Part shown: piece by piece, positions 53,312-62,552 of the stretch
Layout of the letters: each line of letters begins with the position of its first letter
Numbering within the stretch: the first letter of the stretch is position 1
NCBI RefSeq assembly: GCF_050490315.1
Contig: NZ_JBNPEO010000006.1
Coordinates: 86,735-150,734 of the forward strand
Direction: 5' to 3'
Source of the DNA: JBNPEO01 sp050490315
GTDB lineage: Bacteria > Actinomycetota > Actinomycetes > Actinomycetales > Micrococcaceae
Length of the DNA stretch: 64,000 nucleotides
The notes under the pieces: generated by a model
The model's input: only the letters and a program-made list of their open reading frames with translations
Told to the model about the DNA's origin: nothing
Database searches by the model: none
Made by a program: the position numbers and the translations under genes

Positions 53312-54796
53312 ATGTCTAACTCCGCCCCGCAAGCGCAAAGCGAGCCACCCGCCGTCGCACTTGCCGCCGATTCCCCGGAGACGGACAAGCTTTCGCGCCA
53401 GTCCGTCACGGTGATTGTCACCTTGCTGGTGGCTACTTTTGTGGTCATTTTGAACGAGACAATCCTCAACGTTGCCCTGCCGCACCTGATGAGCGATCTG
53501 TCAGTGAATGAGAGCACCGTTCAGTGGCTCGCCACCGGGTTTATGCTCACCATGGCCGTGGTAATCCCCACCACCGGATTCATTCTGGAACGCCTCAGTA
53601 CCCGGCAGGCGTTTTTGCTCGCAATCGGCCTCTTCACCGCTGGCACGGCGCTCGCCGTAGTGTCCCAGGGCTTTGCCATGCTGTTGGTCGCGCGTGTGAT
53701 TCAAGCTGCCGGAACCGCCGTGATGATGCCGCTGCTGATGACCACCATTTTGACGCTGGTGCCCATGTCCAAACGCGGGATGGTGATGGGAAATATCACC
53801 ATCGCTATCTCGGTGGCACCGGCCCTTGGCCCCACCGTTTCAGGGCTCATTTTGGCCAACTTCTCGTGGCGTTTTATCTTCCTTTTTGTGCTGCCGATCG
53901 CCATTGCCGCAATGATTATTGGCGCCAAATTCCTCACGAACGTGGGGGAGACCGGTCAGCAAAAGCTGGACACCCTCTCGGTGCTGCTCACCGTTCCGGC
54001 CTTCGGTGGCCTGGTGTATGGGCTTAGTCAGCTGGGAAACCACGACGCCGGGTCAACAGGTGTGTCCGTCGCTGCAGTGACCGCTTTGGCCATCGGAGTG
54101 GTGAGCATGCTCCTTTTTGTCGTGCGTCAGTTGCGCCTCCAGAAGCACGACGCACCCCTTTTGGACCTGCGCGCCTTCAACTACCGGATGTTTACAGTCT
54201 CGGTTCTATTGATGGTGGTGGCCATGCTCGCGCTGTTTGGCTCGGTCATTTTGCTGCCGATCTACCTTCAGCGCGTGCTGCACGTGGACACCCTGACCAC
54301 CGGCTTGCTTCTGCTTCCGGGTGGGTTGGCCATGGGGCTTACGGGGCCATTTATTGGGCGTTTGTATGACAAGTTCGGGCCCAAGCCGCTCACGATTTCC
54401 GGCTCGATTCTTATGGTGTTGTCCCTATGGCAGTACTCGATGCTGACCGATCACACTGAACTGTGGTGGATCGCGATTGTTCAGACGGTACTCAATGTTG
54501 CTTTAGCCCTGATCTTTACGCCGGCCTTCACTAACGGGCTCAACCCCTTGCCGCCGGCGCTGTATTCCCACGGTTCGGCAATTATCAGCACCTTGCAGCA
54601 AGTGGCTGGTGCTGCTGGGACGGCGTTGCTGGTCTCGATCTTCGCCATTGCTTCTGCAGCGTCAGGCAATCTGGTGGTGGGCACCCAGGCTGCCTTCCTC
54701 ACAGCGGCGCTGATCGCCGTCGTGGCAGTGATCCTCTCGGTGATGATGCGCCGCACTGGCGACCCAGCGAACGCAGCCGCCGCAGCGCATCACTAG
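53312..54796 (+). CDS. MFS drug-efflux transporter, DHA2 (14-TM) family
   Basis: 494 aa from ATG 53312, with a GAGG site 6 nt upstream; an ATG at 53246 would add 22 residues. A basic-acidic N-terminal tail precedes fourteen hydrophobic helices. The motif A/C-like stretches VILNETILNVALPHLMSDL and QWLATGFMLTMAVVIPTTGF and the GPTVSGLIL segment mark DHA2/EmrB-QacA exporters. It probably exports antimicrobial or lipophilic cations. No regulator is adjacent. Confidence 0.9.
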   Translation: MSNSAPQAQSEPPAVALAADSPETDKLSRQSVTVIVTLLVATFVVILNETILNVALPHLMSDLSVNESTVQWLATGFMLTMAVVIPTTGFILERLSTRQAFLLAIGLFTAGTALAVVSQGFAMLLVARVIQAAGTAVMMPLLMTTILTLVPMSKRGMVMGNITIAISVAPALGPTVSGLILANFSWRFIFLFVLPIAIAAMIIGAKFLTNVGETGQQKLDTLSVLLTVPAFGGLVYGLSQLGNHDAGSTGVSVAAVTALAIGVVSMLLFVVRQLRLQKHDAPLLDLRAFNYRMFTVSVLLMVVAMLALFGSVILLPIYLQRVLHVDTLTTGLLLLPGGLAMGLTGPFIGRLYDKFGPKPLTISGSILMVLSLWQYSMLTDHTELWWIAIVQTVLNVALALIFTPAFTNGLNPLPPALYSHGSAIISTLQQVAGAAGTALLVSIFAIASAASGNLVVGTQAAFLTAALIAVVAVILSVMMRRTGDPANAAAAAHH

Positions 54797-54813
54797 TACC
54801 CGCCTCTTTTTCC

Positions 54814-54876
54814 CGCCGAGTTGGCACTTAACGCGCATGTTTGGCGTAAACACCCGCGTCAAGTGCCCACTCGGCG
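54814..54876. repeat. 63-nt nested palindrome, gene-less
   Basis: Arms 54814-54835 and 54855-54876 pair at 20 of 22 positions (CGCCGAGT, G/TGCACTT, ACGCG). The loop carries a second palindrome TGTTT...AAACA (54839-54853). It sits between convergent genes with no T run in the right place. Confidence 0.85.
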
Positions 54877-54939
54877 CTGGGTGAGGGCGTGCGCTGGATG
54901 ACGGCGGGAGGGAAATGCTGCGCGGGAGGGCGAGCGGAA

Positions 54940-55773
54940 CTAGCTTGCGAAGAACTCAGCAAGTTCGGTGATGAGTTTGTCCGGCGCGCGATTAACGCCG
55001 TCGTGCCCGTAACCGTCCAAAACCGAGTAGCTGGATCCGGAGAGAACATCGTGAATCTGCCCGCACGCCACACCGAAGTACGCGGGGCTCTTTTCCCCCA
55101 CCATAATCAGCGTCTCGAGCGGTAGTTCCAAGAACGGTTCGGCCGGCATATCCGCAGCAATGAGCGCCTTGATTTCTCGCACACCGTTGGGCAGCTGCTC
55201 ACGAATCTGCTTGGCCAGAGGTGTGTTCGCTGTGATCTTGCTGGCCAAGGAGAGCATGTATAGCGGCATCCGGGACACAGCCCCACCAGCGTCCAGGCCC
55301 TTCACCGCAATGGCTGCAGCCTTATCCAGATCTCCGGTAGCCGTGGCCTTTTCGTATTCGGGAATCCATGGGGCCACAACACTGTGATTGACGGAGACAG
55401 CCGGATCGTAAACAGCCAGCCGATCAACTGGGACAGTGCGGGCGGCGTGCAGGGCCAGCCCGCCACCAAAACTGTGCCCAAAAATGTCTGTGGCACCGGT
55501 GTGGTCAAGAATCACTTGAAGGTCTTGAATGTCGCGTTCTAGCGTGTAATCCGCAGCCTGCGCGGAGGAGGCCCCGTGCCCACGCCGGTTGAGCGTATGA
55601 ATGGGACGTTCAAGGGCGGCGCTGAGTTTGTGCGAAAACTTGCTGTAGTCAGCGGCCGTCACCATTGAACCAATAACGACGACGACGCCCGGACCATTGG
55701 AGCGAAATTCGGCGCCGGTGGTGAACAGTTCCAGCGCGGCCGAGTCGGTGGTGGTGATCATCTCGCGGGTCAT
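54940..55773 (-). CDS. Alpha/beta hydrolase, paralogue 1 of 3
   Basis: 277 aa. The nucleophile elbow is GHSFGGGLAL (Ser about 112), preceded by LNRRGHGASSAQAADYTLERD and followed by VYDPAVSVN and the C-terminal DGYGHDGVN with the catalytic His. It is one of three adjacent, clearly paralogous genes on the same strand that share the (N/D)RRGxGxSS pattern and the YDxAV segment. Substrate unknown. No signal peptide, so cytoplasmic. Confidence 0.87.
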   Translation of the reverse strand: MTREMITTTDSAALELFTTGAEFRSNGPGVVVVIGSMVTAADYSKFSHKLSAALERPIHTLNRRGHGASSAQAADYTLERDIQDLQVILDHTGATDIFGHSFGGGLALHAARTVPVDRLAVYDPAVSVNHSVVAPWIPEYEKATATGDLDKAAAIAVKGLDAGGAVSRMPLYMLSLASKITANTPLAKQIREQLPNGVREIKALIAADMPAEPFLELPLETLIMVGEKSPAYFGVACGQIHDVLSGSSYSVLDGYGHDGVNRAPDKLITELAEFFAS

Positions 55774-55820
55774 GCTTTGAGCCTAGCTGTTTTAGCTGTG
55801 GAAGGGCTATGCGCTGAGGC

Positions 55821-56693
55821 TTAGGCGGCGAAGTACTTTGCGATGTCACTCACGAGCACTTTGACAGCTGCGGGGATGGAACCGTGGACACCCTTGGGCG
55901 AAACCTGTAGCCCGCTGCCATGGACGCTTTGATGTAACTTCTCTGCCGTGACTTTGTAATAGGACGGACTTTTGGCACCAACAAAGAAACGTGTGGTTTT
56001 GGGCAAAACGGCGAAATCTTCCACCACGTTGCTGACACCGATTGCTGCTTTGAGCTCACCCACACCGCTCGGCATCAACTGGCCGAACATTTTGTTCACC
56101 TTGGTCCGTGAAACCACGGCCATTAGCCCAACCAAGATCGGCTCGGGAACGCGGGAAAGTGTGCTCGCCGGTTGCATACCTTTGCGGAGCCGGGCCAAGG
56201 CGCGCCGCACGTCGCCGTCGTTGACTGCCTTTTCAAAACTGGGCAGCCACGAAACGTCCATATCCCCGTCAAGGTTCACGGCGGCGTCGTAAACGGCCAA
56301 ACGGTCCGGTTCAAGTGGCGTTCCGGCGAATCGCTGCGCGGCGTTCAAGGCAACAGCCCCACCGAGGGAGTGGCCAAAAATGTTGTGGGCACCGGTGGTT
56401 TCTAGAACCAGCCGGAGATCGCTGATTTCTGTTTCCATCGAGTAGTCATCAGGCTGCTCGCTGGAACCACCCCGACCACGGCGATCGTACACATCGACGG
56501 CCCAGCCCCGGCCTTCGCCAGTGATCTTGTCCAGTTCGGCAGCTAGGGCCATGGAGAAGGGTCGGTAGATCAAGGCGGTCAGAAATGCCCCGCCCACCAC
56601 AACAACACGGCGCTCGCCGGGGGCGTCTTCTTGGCCGTAGCTGTAGAGCGCGAGCAGGCCGCCGTCGTCGGTGTTGAGCTTGCGTTCTTTCAC
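55821..56693 (-). CDS. Alpha/beta hydrolase, paralogue 2 of 3
   Basis: 290 aa. Shared elements are VYDRRGRGGSSEQPDDYSMETE, the nucleophile GHSLGGAVAL and VYDAAVNLDG. The C-terminal His-equivalent lies in VSPKGVHGSIP. It is the middle of the tandem array; the gap to the third copy is 9 nt, so the pair is probably cotranscribed. Function unknown. Confidence 0.87.
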   Translation of the reverse strand: MKERKLNTDDGGLLALYSYGQEDAPGERRVVVVGGAFLTALIYRPFSMALAAELDKITGEGRGWAVDVYDRRGRGGSSEQPDDYSMETEISDLRLVLETTGAHNIFGHSLGGAVALNAAQRFAGTPLEPDRLAVYDAAVNLDGDMDVSWLPSFEKAVNDGDVRRALARLRKGMQPASTLSRVPEPILVGLMAVVSRTKVNKMFGQLMPSGVGELKAAIGVSNVVEDFAVLPKTTRFFVGAKSPSYYKVTAEKLHQSVHGSGLQVSPKGVHGSIPAAVKVLVSDIAKYFAA

Positions 56694-56702
56694 TGAACCA
56701 TC

Positions 56703-57572
56703 CTATGTAAGCTCCGGGCCCAAAAATTCCCGCACATTGCGCATCAATGCCGGTCCGGGGCGGATGGGGCCTTCGTGTTGTTGGAAGGGGATGGTGCGGA
56801 AGGTGATCAGAGGCGAGGCGGCGGCTAGAGCGAGCCCCGTTTGGCCAAAGTACTCGGGGCTGAATTGGCCGGAGAGCATCAGTGTGGGGACCGAGATGTT
56901 TGCAAAATCTGCCGCTGTTCGGTCCGCTCTTAGCAGGGCGCGCATCTCCACTACCGCCGTGGGTAGTAGTGCACGCATTTCAGAACCACGCGGTGTCTTC
57001 GCTGACAGCATTGAGATTCCTCGAAGCATGTTCAGCGGAAGTTTTGAGATAGGTCCGGCAGTTCCCAGTCCCTGGACCAGGTGGGCCCAAGCATGGTCCA
57101 GCCTGCCGGACGCCGTGTCCACCTCCAATTCGGGGCGCCAACGGCTCTGCAAATTCCCGTCCAGTGAGACAGCTGCGTCGTAAGTGACCAGCCTGCGGAT
57201 TGGCAGTTCTAATGCGGCACTGAGGGCTACGAATCCACCAAAACTGTGCCCCAAAACGTCGGCTGATCCTGTGTAATTCATCACGGTTTTCAGATCAGCG
57301 ATTTCATCGGCGATCGAATAATCCTTTAGTTGGCCAGAGCTGGCCCCGCGTCCACGCCTGTTGTAGCTATACACCGGGCGGTCTAGGGTGCGGGCCAGCC
57401 GCCTAGCGAAGGGCCAGTACAGCCGGTCAGTGACCACGGTGCCGTGAATAAGTACGACGCCGGGTTGCTGGCTGGGCGCTGTATTAGTCACCTCTAGCGG
57501 CACCCTCGGAAGGAAGCTGTGCAGCTCGAGGTGAGTGGCGTCGTCGTTCCCTTGAATTACTTCAACATTCAC
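56703..57572 (-). CDS. Alpha/beta hydrolase, paralogue 3 of 3
   Basis: 289 aa, read from GTG 57572 (VNVEVIQGNDD). The frame stays open upstream through the divergent lysS gene, but this part has no family support. Motifs are YNRRGRGASSGQLKDYSIADE, GHSFGGFVAL and TYDAAVSLDG, with QQHEGPIRP as the catalytic-His region. First gene of the array in transcription order, 54 nt between starts with lysS. Confidence 0.82.
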   Translation of the reverse strand: MNVEVIQGNDDATHLELHSFLPRVPLEVTNTAPSQQPGVVLIHGTVVTDRLYWPFARRLARTLDRPVYSYNRRGRGASSGQLKDYSIADEIADLKTVMNYTGSADVLGHSFGGFVALSAALELPIRRLVTYDAAVSLDGNLQSRWRPELEVDTASGRLDHAWAHLVQGLGTAGPISKLPLNMLRGISMLSAKTPRGSEMRALLPTAVVEMRALLRADRTAADFANISVPTLMLSGQFSPEYFGQTGLALAAASPLITFRTIPFQQHEGPIRPGPALMRNVREFLGPELT

Positions 57573-57626
57573 CCCGCCATGGTAGGCACAACAGGGCCGG
57601 TGGCAACTGCCGTAAACTTGGGGACT

Positions 57627-59147
57627 GTGACTGCAGAAAACACCCCCAACACAGCCGTGGCCGCCGAGCCAGCCGACGCAAGCGAGCAGATGCGCATCCG
57701 CCTCGAGAAGCGCGCCAAGCTGATTGAACGCGGTGACGAGGCATATCCGGTAGGTGTTGAGCGGACTCATTCCTTGCGCGAGTTGCGGGAAAAATACGGT
57801 CACCTCGAAGCCGACCAAACCTCGGGCGAAACCGTTGGTGTTGCTGGACGAGTAGTTTTTATCCGCAACACCGGTAAGTTGTGCTTTGCCACCCTCCAAG
57901 AGGGCAACGGCACACGCTTGCAGGCCATGCTGAGCTTGGCCAACATCGGTGAGGCAGCGCTCGCTGATTGGAAGGCGCTAGTTGACCTTGGTGACCACGT
58001 GTTTATCAAGGGTGAGGTTATTTCTTCGCGCCGTGGCGAACTGTCCGTTATGGCCGATTCCTGGTCCATGGCTTCTAAAGCCTTGCGTCCCTTGCCCGTG
58101 CTGCACGCTGATCTGAACGAGGAAACTCGGGTTCGTCAGCGCTATGTTGACCTTTTGGTGCGCGAAGAAGCACGCGAAATGGTCTACACCCGCGCCAAGG
58201 TCACCCGTTCCGTTCGCGATACGCTCCACCGTCATGACTACGTTGAAGTTGAAACGCCGATTTTGCAGCTTGTTCACGGCGGCGCCTCGGCCCGGCCGTT
58301 CGAGACGCACATGAACGCCTTTGATCAGAAAATGACTTTGCGCATTGCAACTGAGCTTTATCTCAAGCGTGCTGTGGTTGGTGGTATTGAGCGCGTTTAT
58401 GAATTGGGCCGCGTTTTCCGCAATGAGGGTGTGGACTCAACTCACAGCCCCGAGTTCACCACCTTGGAATGCTATGAAGCTTGGGCGGATCAGTTTGTGA
58501 TGGCTGATCGACTCAAGGAAATCATTCTTGACGCAGCAGATGCTGCAGGTGTTGGCCGGGTCATTAAGACCGAGGCAGGCGAGATTAATCTCGACGGCGA
58601 GTGGAAGTGGCTTAGCGTCTACCCCGGCTTGTCAGAAGCTGTTGGCCAGGAGATTACGCCGGACACCAGTGCCGAAGATTTGCGTTCCATTGCAGCAACT
58701 CACGAGATCAGTGTTGATCCTAAATGGGATGCTGAAAAACTTGTTGTGGAACTTTTTGGTGAAATTGTTGAACCAACACTTATTAATCCCACTTATGTTT
58801 ACGATTATCCGCCGTCGGCGCAGCCTTTGGCCCGCCAGCACCGCACAGATGGCCGGCTTATTGAGGCTTGGGATTTGATCATCGCCGGTATGGAGTGCGG
58901 TACTGCATTCTCCGAGCTGATTGACCCCGCTATTCAGCGTGAGCGTTTGACGGCTCAGTCGAAAATGGCAGCTGCCGGTGACGACGAAGCCATGCAGCTG
59001 GATGAGGACTTCCTCCGCGCTCTCGAATACGGTGCGCCGCCTATGGGTGGAATCGGTTTGGGCATTGACCGTCTGGTGATGCTCTTCACGGGAACGGGTA
59101 TTCGCGAAACCATTTTGTTCCCACTGCTCAAGCCTGAGGCGCGCTAA
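57627..59147 (+). CDS. lysS: Lysyl-tRNA synthetase (class II)
   Basis: 506 aa, read from GTG 57627 (VTAENTPNTAV); ATG 57579 is an alternative. The N-terminal OB-fold anticodon domain is VGVAGRVVFIRNTGKLCFATL. The class II core has FETHMNAFDQKMTLRIATELYLKR (motif 2 region FRNEGVDSTHSPEFT) and motif 3 GIGLGIDRLVMLFTG. It charges tRNA-Lys. The next small gene begins 2 nt after its stop. Confidence 0.95.
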   Translation: MTAENTPNTAVAAEPADASEQMRIRLEKRAKLIERGDEAYPVGVERTHSLRELREKYGHLEADQTSGETVGVAGRVVFIRNTGKLCFATLQEGNGTRLQAMLSLANIGEAALADWKALVDLGDHVFIKGEVISSRRGELSVMADSWSMASKALRPLPVLHADLNEETRVRQRYVDLLVREEAREMVYTRAKVTRSVRDTLHRHDYVEVETPILQLVHGGASARPFETHMNAFDQKMTLRIATELYLKRAVVGGIERVYELGRVFRNEGVDSTHSPEFTTLECYEAWADQFVMADRLKEIILDAADAAGVGRVIKTEAGEINLDGEWKWLSVYPGLSEAVGQEITPDTSAEDLRSIAATHEISVDPKWDAEKLVVELFGEIVEPTLINPTYVYDYPPSAQPLARQHRTDGRLIEAWDLIIAGMECGTAFSELIDPAIQRERLTAQSKMAAAGDDEAMQLDEDFLRALEYGAPPMGGIGLGIDRLVMLFTGTGIRETILFPLLKPEAR

Positions 59148-59149
59148 TT

Positions 59150-59365
59150 ATGGAGTACGTGGCAGTTATTCTTCCCTCACTGGTTGTGGGCTTGATCTTC
59201 TGGTTTGCCATGCGGGCTCTGTTTAACGTTGATCGTGCTGAACGTCAGGCGCTTGCGGCTGCTGAGCAGGAGGCTGATTCGATGGCTTCGAATTCCACTC
59301 CATCTTCGGTGGAATCTGTGCGATCTGAGGATTTATCTGCGGAAGCTAAAAAAACCGGGAACTAG
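59150..59365 (+). CDS. Small single-helix membrane protein
   Basis: 71 aa. One transmembrane helix (residues 4-24, VAVILPSLVVGLIFWFAM) is followed by an acidic Ser/Glu-rich tail. It is regularly found behind lysS in Micrococcaceae; function unknown. ATG 59150 is 2 nt from the lysS stop, so it is cotranscribed. Confidence 0.8.
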   Translation: MEYVAVILPSLVVGLIFWFAMRALFNVDRAERQALAAAEQEADSMASNSTPSSVESVRSEDLSAEAKKTGN

Positions 59366-59373
59366 ATTATTCT

Positions 59374-59403
59374 TTGACTCGTTAGGGATATTGCAGAGAT
59401 ACT
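59374..59403 (+). promoter_or_regulatory. Candidate lsr2 promoter
   Basis: TTGACT (59374-59379) and GATACT (59398-59403) are 18 nt apart, 75 nt before the lsr2 ATG, in the only clear gap between lysS and lsr2. By-eye match. Confidence 0.4.
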
Positions 59404-59477
59404 TGTCTAAATCGTCCGGCGAAACTTTACTGGGCTTTTGATTCAAGCCACTATTCCCCCAATAGAGAGTCTGAGAA

Positions 59478-59810
59478 ATGGCACAGAAGGTAAAGATCAT
59501 CTTGATCGACGATCTCGACGGTGGATCAGCCGACGAGACAGTCCGATTCAGCCTTGACGGATCCCATTACGAGATTGATTTGTCCTCGAGCAACGCAGCA
59601 GAATTGCGTGAATCTTTGGCACGCTACGTTGACGTAGCCCGCAAAGACTCCTCGGGCAAAGCGCCCCGTGCTCGCTATGGTTCTGGCCCACAGCGCAACA
59701 TGGAGACCGCCCGGATTCGTGAATGGGCCAAAGCTAACGGGTACACCGTGAGCACTCGTGGCCGTATTCAGGCGCACATCCAAGAGGCTTATCACCAAGC
59801 CAACTCCTAA
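59478..59810 (+). CDS. lsr2: Lsr2 nucleoid-associated histone-like protein
   Basis: 110 aa xenogeneic silencer. The N-terminal oligomerisation domain begins MAQKVKIILIDDLDGG and contains FSLDGSHYEIDLSS; the C-terminal AT-minor-groove domain has IREWAKANGYTVSTRGRIQ, with the RGR hook. It coats AT-rich, often acquired DNA. Only one copy is in the window. A long hairpin follows at 59820. Confidence 0.95.
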   Translation: MAQKVKIILIDDLDGGSADETVRFSLDGSHYEIDLSSSNAAELRESLARYVDVARKDSSGKAPRARYGSGPQRNMETARIREWAKANGYTVSTRGRIQAHIQEAYHQANS

Positions 59811-59819
59811 GTATTTAGT

Positions 59820-59859
59820 GCGTGTTCGCCACAGTGGATTTCCCCTCTGGCGAACACGC
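59820..59859. other. 12-bp inverted repeat between lsr2 and clpC
   Basis: GCGTGTTCGCCA (59820-59831) pairs perfectly with TGGCGAACACGC (59848-59859) around a 16-nt loop. No T run follows, so it may be an operator or mRNA hairpin rather than a terminator; it resembles, but spaces differently from, ClgR-type half sites (TTCGC/GCGAA). Confidence 0.6.
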
Positions 59860-59919
59860 CACATTTCGGCCACACAGCCACGTAGCATCGAGGTACGTCG
59901 TAGCTAGGAGTGTGGCGAA

Positions 59920-62412
59920 ATGTTTGAGCGATTTACGGACCGTGCCCGTCGTGTGGTGGTGCTTGCCCAAGAAGAGGCACGCATGCTCAACCACAATTAC
60001 ATTGGCACCGAACATATCCTTTTGGGTCTGATCCATGAGGGTGAAGGTGTTGCCGCTAAGGCACTTGAGTCCTTGAGTATCTCCCTGGACGCAGTGCGCG
60101 AACAGGTTCAAGAGATTATTGGACAGGGTCAGCAGGCCCCCTCGGGTCACATCCCGTTCACGCCGCGTGCCAAAAAGGTTCTTGAGCTCTCGCTGCGAGA
60201 AGCACTGCAGCTGGGCCACAACTACATCGGTACCGAGCACATCCTGTTGGGCCTCATCCGCGAGGGTGAAGGTGTTGCAGCCCAGGTGCTGGTTAAGCTC
60301 GGTGCAGACCTGAACCGCGTTCGTCAGCAGGTTATCCAGCTCCTCTCCGGTTACCAGGGTAAAGAGTCTGCCACTGCTGGTGTGGGTGGCGGTCAGCCGG
60401 AAGGTACTCCCGCTGGCTCGGCAGTTTTGGACCAGTTTGGCCGCAACCTGACGCAGGCGGCCCGCGAGAACAAGCTTGATCCGGTTATTGGCCGTGAGCA
60501 CGAGATGGAACGCGTTATGCAGGTCCTCTCGCGACGCACCAAAAACAACCCTGTGTTGATTGGTGAACCCGGCGTCGGTAAGACTGCCGTCGTCGAAGGT
60601 TTGGCTCAGGCGATTGTTCGTGGTGACGTACCGGAAACCATCAAGGATAAGCAGCTTTACACCCTTGACCTCGGTTCTTTGGTGGCCGGCTCACGCTACC
60701 GCGGTGACTTCGAAGAGCGCCTGAAAAAGGTCCTCAAGGAAATCCGTACCCGCGGAGACATCATCTTGTTCATCGATGAGATCCACACACTCGTTGGTGC
60801 CGGTGCTGCCGAAGGCGCAATCGATGCGGCGTCCATCCTCAAGCCCATGCTGGCTCGTGGCGAACTGCAGACCATCGGTGCAACCACTCTGGATGAGTAC
60901 CGCAAGCACATTGAAAAAGATGCTGCTCTTGAGCGTCGTTTCCAGCCCATCCAGGTTGCTGAGCCCAACGTCGCACACGCCATTGAGATCCTCAAGGGCC
61001 TGCGTGACCGCTACGAGGCACACCACCGCGTCAGCATCACTGACGGTGCACTGACAGCTGCAGCTACTTTGGCTCAGCGTTACATTTCTGACCGCTTTTT
61101 GCCGGACAAGGCCATCGACTTGATCGATGAGGCTGGCGCACGCTTGCGTATCCGCCGGATGACAGCACCGCCGGAGCTCAAGGAAATGGATGAGCGGGTG
61201 GCCGAGCTCAAGTTGGCCAAGGAATCCGCCATTGATTCTCAGGACTTTGAGGGTGCAGCTTCCTTGCGTGACAAGGAGCAGAAGCTCATTGCCGAGCGCG
61301 CTGAAAAAGAGCGTGCTTGGAAGTCCGGTGGCATGGATGACATTTCCGAGGTCGATGAAGAACTGATCGCTGAAGTTCTTGCCAACTCCACTGGTATTCC
61401 CGTCTTCAAGCTCACCGAAGAGGAGTCCACCCGACTACTCAAGATGGAAGACGAACTGCACAAGCGTGTGGTGGGTCAGGATGACGCCATTAAGTCGATC
61501 TCGCAGGCTATCCGCCGTACCCGCGCAGGTCTTAAGGATCCCAAGCGTCCTGGTGGCTCGTTCATCTTCGCCGGCCCCACCGGTGTTGGTAAGACTGAGC
61601 TGGCTAGGGCCTTGGCGGAGTTCCTCTTCGGCGACGAAGACGCTCTCATCACCTTGGACATGTCTGAGTACTCGGAGAAGCACACCGTTTCCCGTCTCTT
61701 CGGTGCACCTCCCGGATATGTTGGCTACGAGGAAGGTGGACAGCTGACTGAAAAGGTCCGCCGTCGTCCGTTCTCCGTGGTTCTCTTTGACGAGGTTGAG
61801 AAGGCTCACGCTGATCTCTTTAACTCGCTCCTGCAGATCCTCGAAGATGGTCGCCTGACCGATTCCCAGGGCCGTGTTGTGGACTTCAAGAACACCGTGA
61901 TCATTATGACCACCAACCTTGGTACCCGCGACATTTCCAAGGGAGTCATGACCGGGTTCCAGTCCGGCACTGACACTCAGACCGGCTACAACCGGATGCG
62001 TGCCCGTGTGACGGAGGAGCTCAAGCAGCACTTCCGGCCCGAGTTCTTGAACCGTGTTGACGATGTTGTGGTCTTCCCGCAGCTGACCCAGGACGAGATC
62101 ATCGAGATCGTGGACATGTTTGTTGGCCGCCTCGAGGCACGCCTGAAGGACAAGGACATGGGCATCGAGCTCACCCCTGCCGCCAAGGTTCTGTTGGCTA
62201 CCAAGGGTTACGATCCCGCTATGGGCGCCCGCCCCTTGCGCCGGACCATTCAGCGCGAGGTTGAGGATCAGCTCTCTGAGAAGATCCTCTTCGGCGAGCT
62301 TAATGCTGGTGACATTGTGTTGGTGGATGTCGAGGGTGAAGGTGACGATGCAAAGTTCACTTTCGCTGGAATGTCCAAGCCGCGGATCCCGGAAATCGCA
62401 CCGTCCGCTTAG
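59920..62412 (+). CDS. clpC: ATP-dependent Clp protease ATP-binding subunit ClpC
   Basis: 830 aa unfoldase of the ClpCP protease. Two Clp-N repeats (residues about 5-145) are followed by AAA domain 1 with Walker A GEPGVGKT, the UVR coiled segment (KLAKESAIDSQDFEGAASL) and AAA domain 2 with GPTGVGKT. The ClpP-binding loop and C-terminal sensor region (ARPLRRTIQREVEDQLSEK) are intact. It degrades damaged and tagged proteins and is a target of several natural antibiotics in Actinobacteria. Last gene before the terminator and IS. Confidence 0.97.
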   Translation: MFERFTDRARRVVVLAQEEARMLNHNYIGTEHILLGLIHEGEGVAAKALESLSISLDAVREQVQEIIGQGQQAPSGHIPFTPRAKKVLELSLREALQLGHNYIGTEHILLGLIREGEGVAAQVLVKLGADLNRVRQQVIQLLSGYQGKESATAGVGGGQPEGTPAGSAVLDQFGRNLTQAARENKLDPVIGREHEMERVMQVLSRRTKNNPVLIGEPGVGKTAVVEGLAQAIVRGDVPETIKDKQLYTLDLGSLVAGSRYRGDFEERLKKVLKEIRTRGDIILFIDEIHTLVGAGAAEGAIDAASILKPMLARGELQTIGATTLDEYRKHIEKDAALERRFQPIQVAEPNVAHAIEILKGLRDRYEAHHRVSITDGALTAAATLAQRYISDRFLPDKAIDLIDEAGARLRIRRMTAPPELKEMDERVAELKLAKESAIDSQDFEGAASLRDKEQKLIAERAEKERAWKSGGMDDISEVDEELIAEVLANSTGIPVFKLTEEESTRLLKMEDELHKRVVGQDDAIKSISQAIRRTRAGLKDPKRPGGSFIFAGPTGVGKTELARALAEFLFGDEDALITLDMSEYSEKHTVSRLFGAPPGYVGYEEGGQLTEKVRRRPFSVVLFDEVEKAHADLFNSLLQILEDGRLTDSQGRVVDFKNTVIIMTTNLGTRDISKGVMTGFQSGTDTQTGYNRMRARVTEELKQHFRPEFLNRVDDVVVFPQLTQDEIIEIVDMFVGRLEARLKDKDMGIELTPAAKVLLATKGYDPAMGARPLRRTIQREVEDQLSEKILFGELNAGDIVLVDVEGEGDDAKFTFAGMSKPRIPEIAPSA

Positions 62413-62436
62413 GCGAAATAGCGCCTAATTAGATGC

Positions 62437-62484
62437 AAACGACTGTGCCTCCCACACCATCTGGTGTGGGAGGCACAGTCGTTT
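62437..62484 (+). terminator. Very long hairpin after clpC
   Basis: A 23-bp perfect stem: 62437-62459 pairs with 62462-62484, the arm starting AAACGACTGTG and ending CCACACCA. It probably ends clpC transcription, although the stem is unusually long and the T run is short. The flank GTTTCACCG recalls palindrome A (GTTTCACGG). Confidence 0.8.
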
Positions 62485-62552
62485 CACCGATGGCGAAATC
62501 CTGGCGATCTGGGAGGTTCTGGGTAGCCATATACAAGGTGCCGTGCTTACAG

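Noticed and set aside
56671..57183. Plus-strand frame opposite hydrolase paralogue 3
   Set aside because: Shadow; the opposite strand has the GHSFGG nucleophile and family motifs.
57519..57626. N-terminal extension of lysS and of the divergent hydrolase into each other's region
   Set aside because: Both extensions lack family similarity; GTG 57627 and GTG 57572 leave a normal 54-nt divergent gap.
59820..59859. ClgR operator before clpC
   Set aside because: The half sites are right in sequence (TTCGC/GCGAA) but separated by a 16-nt loop plus arms, much more than the known spacing; kept as an inverted repeat only.
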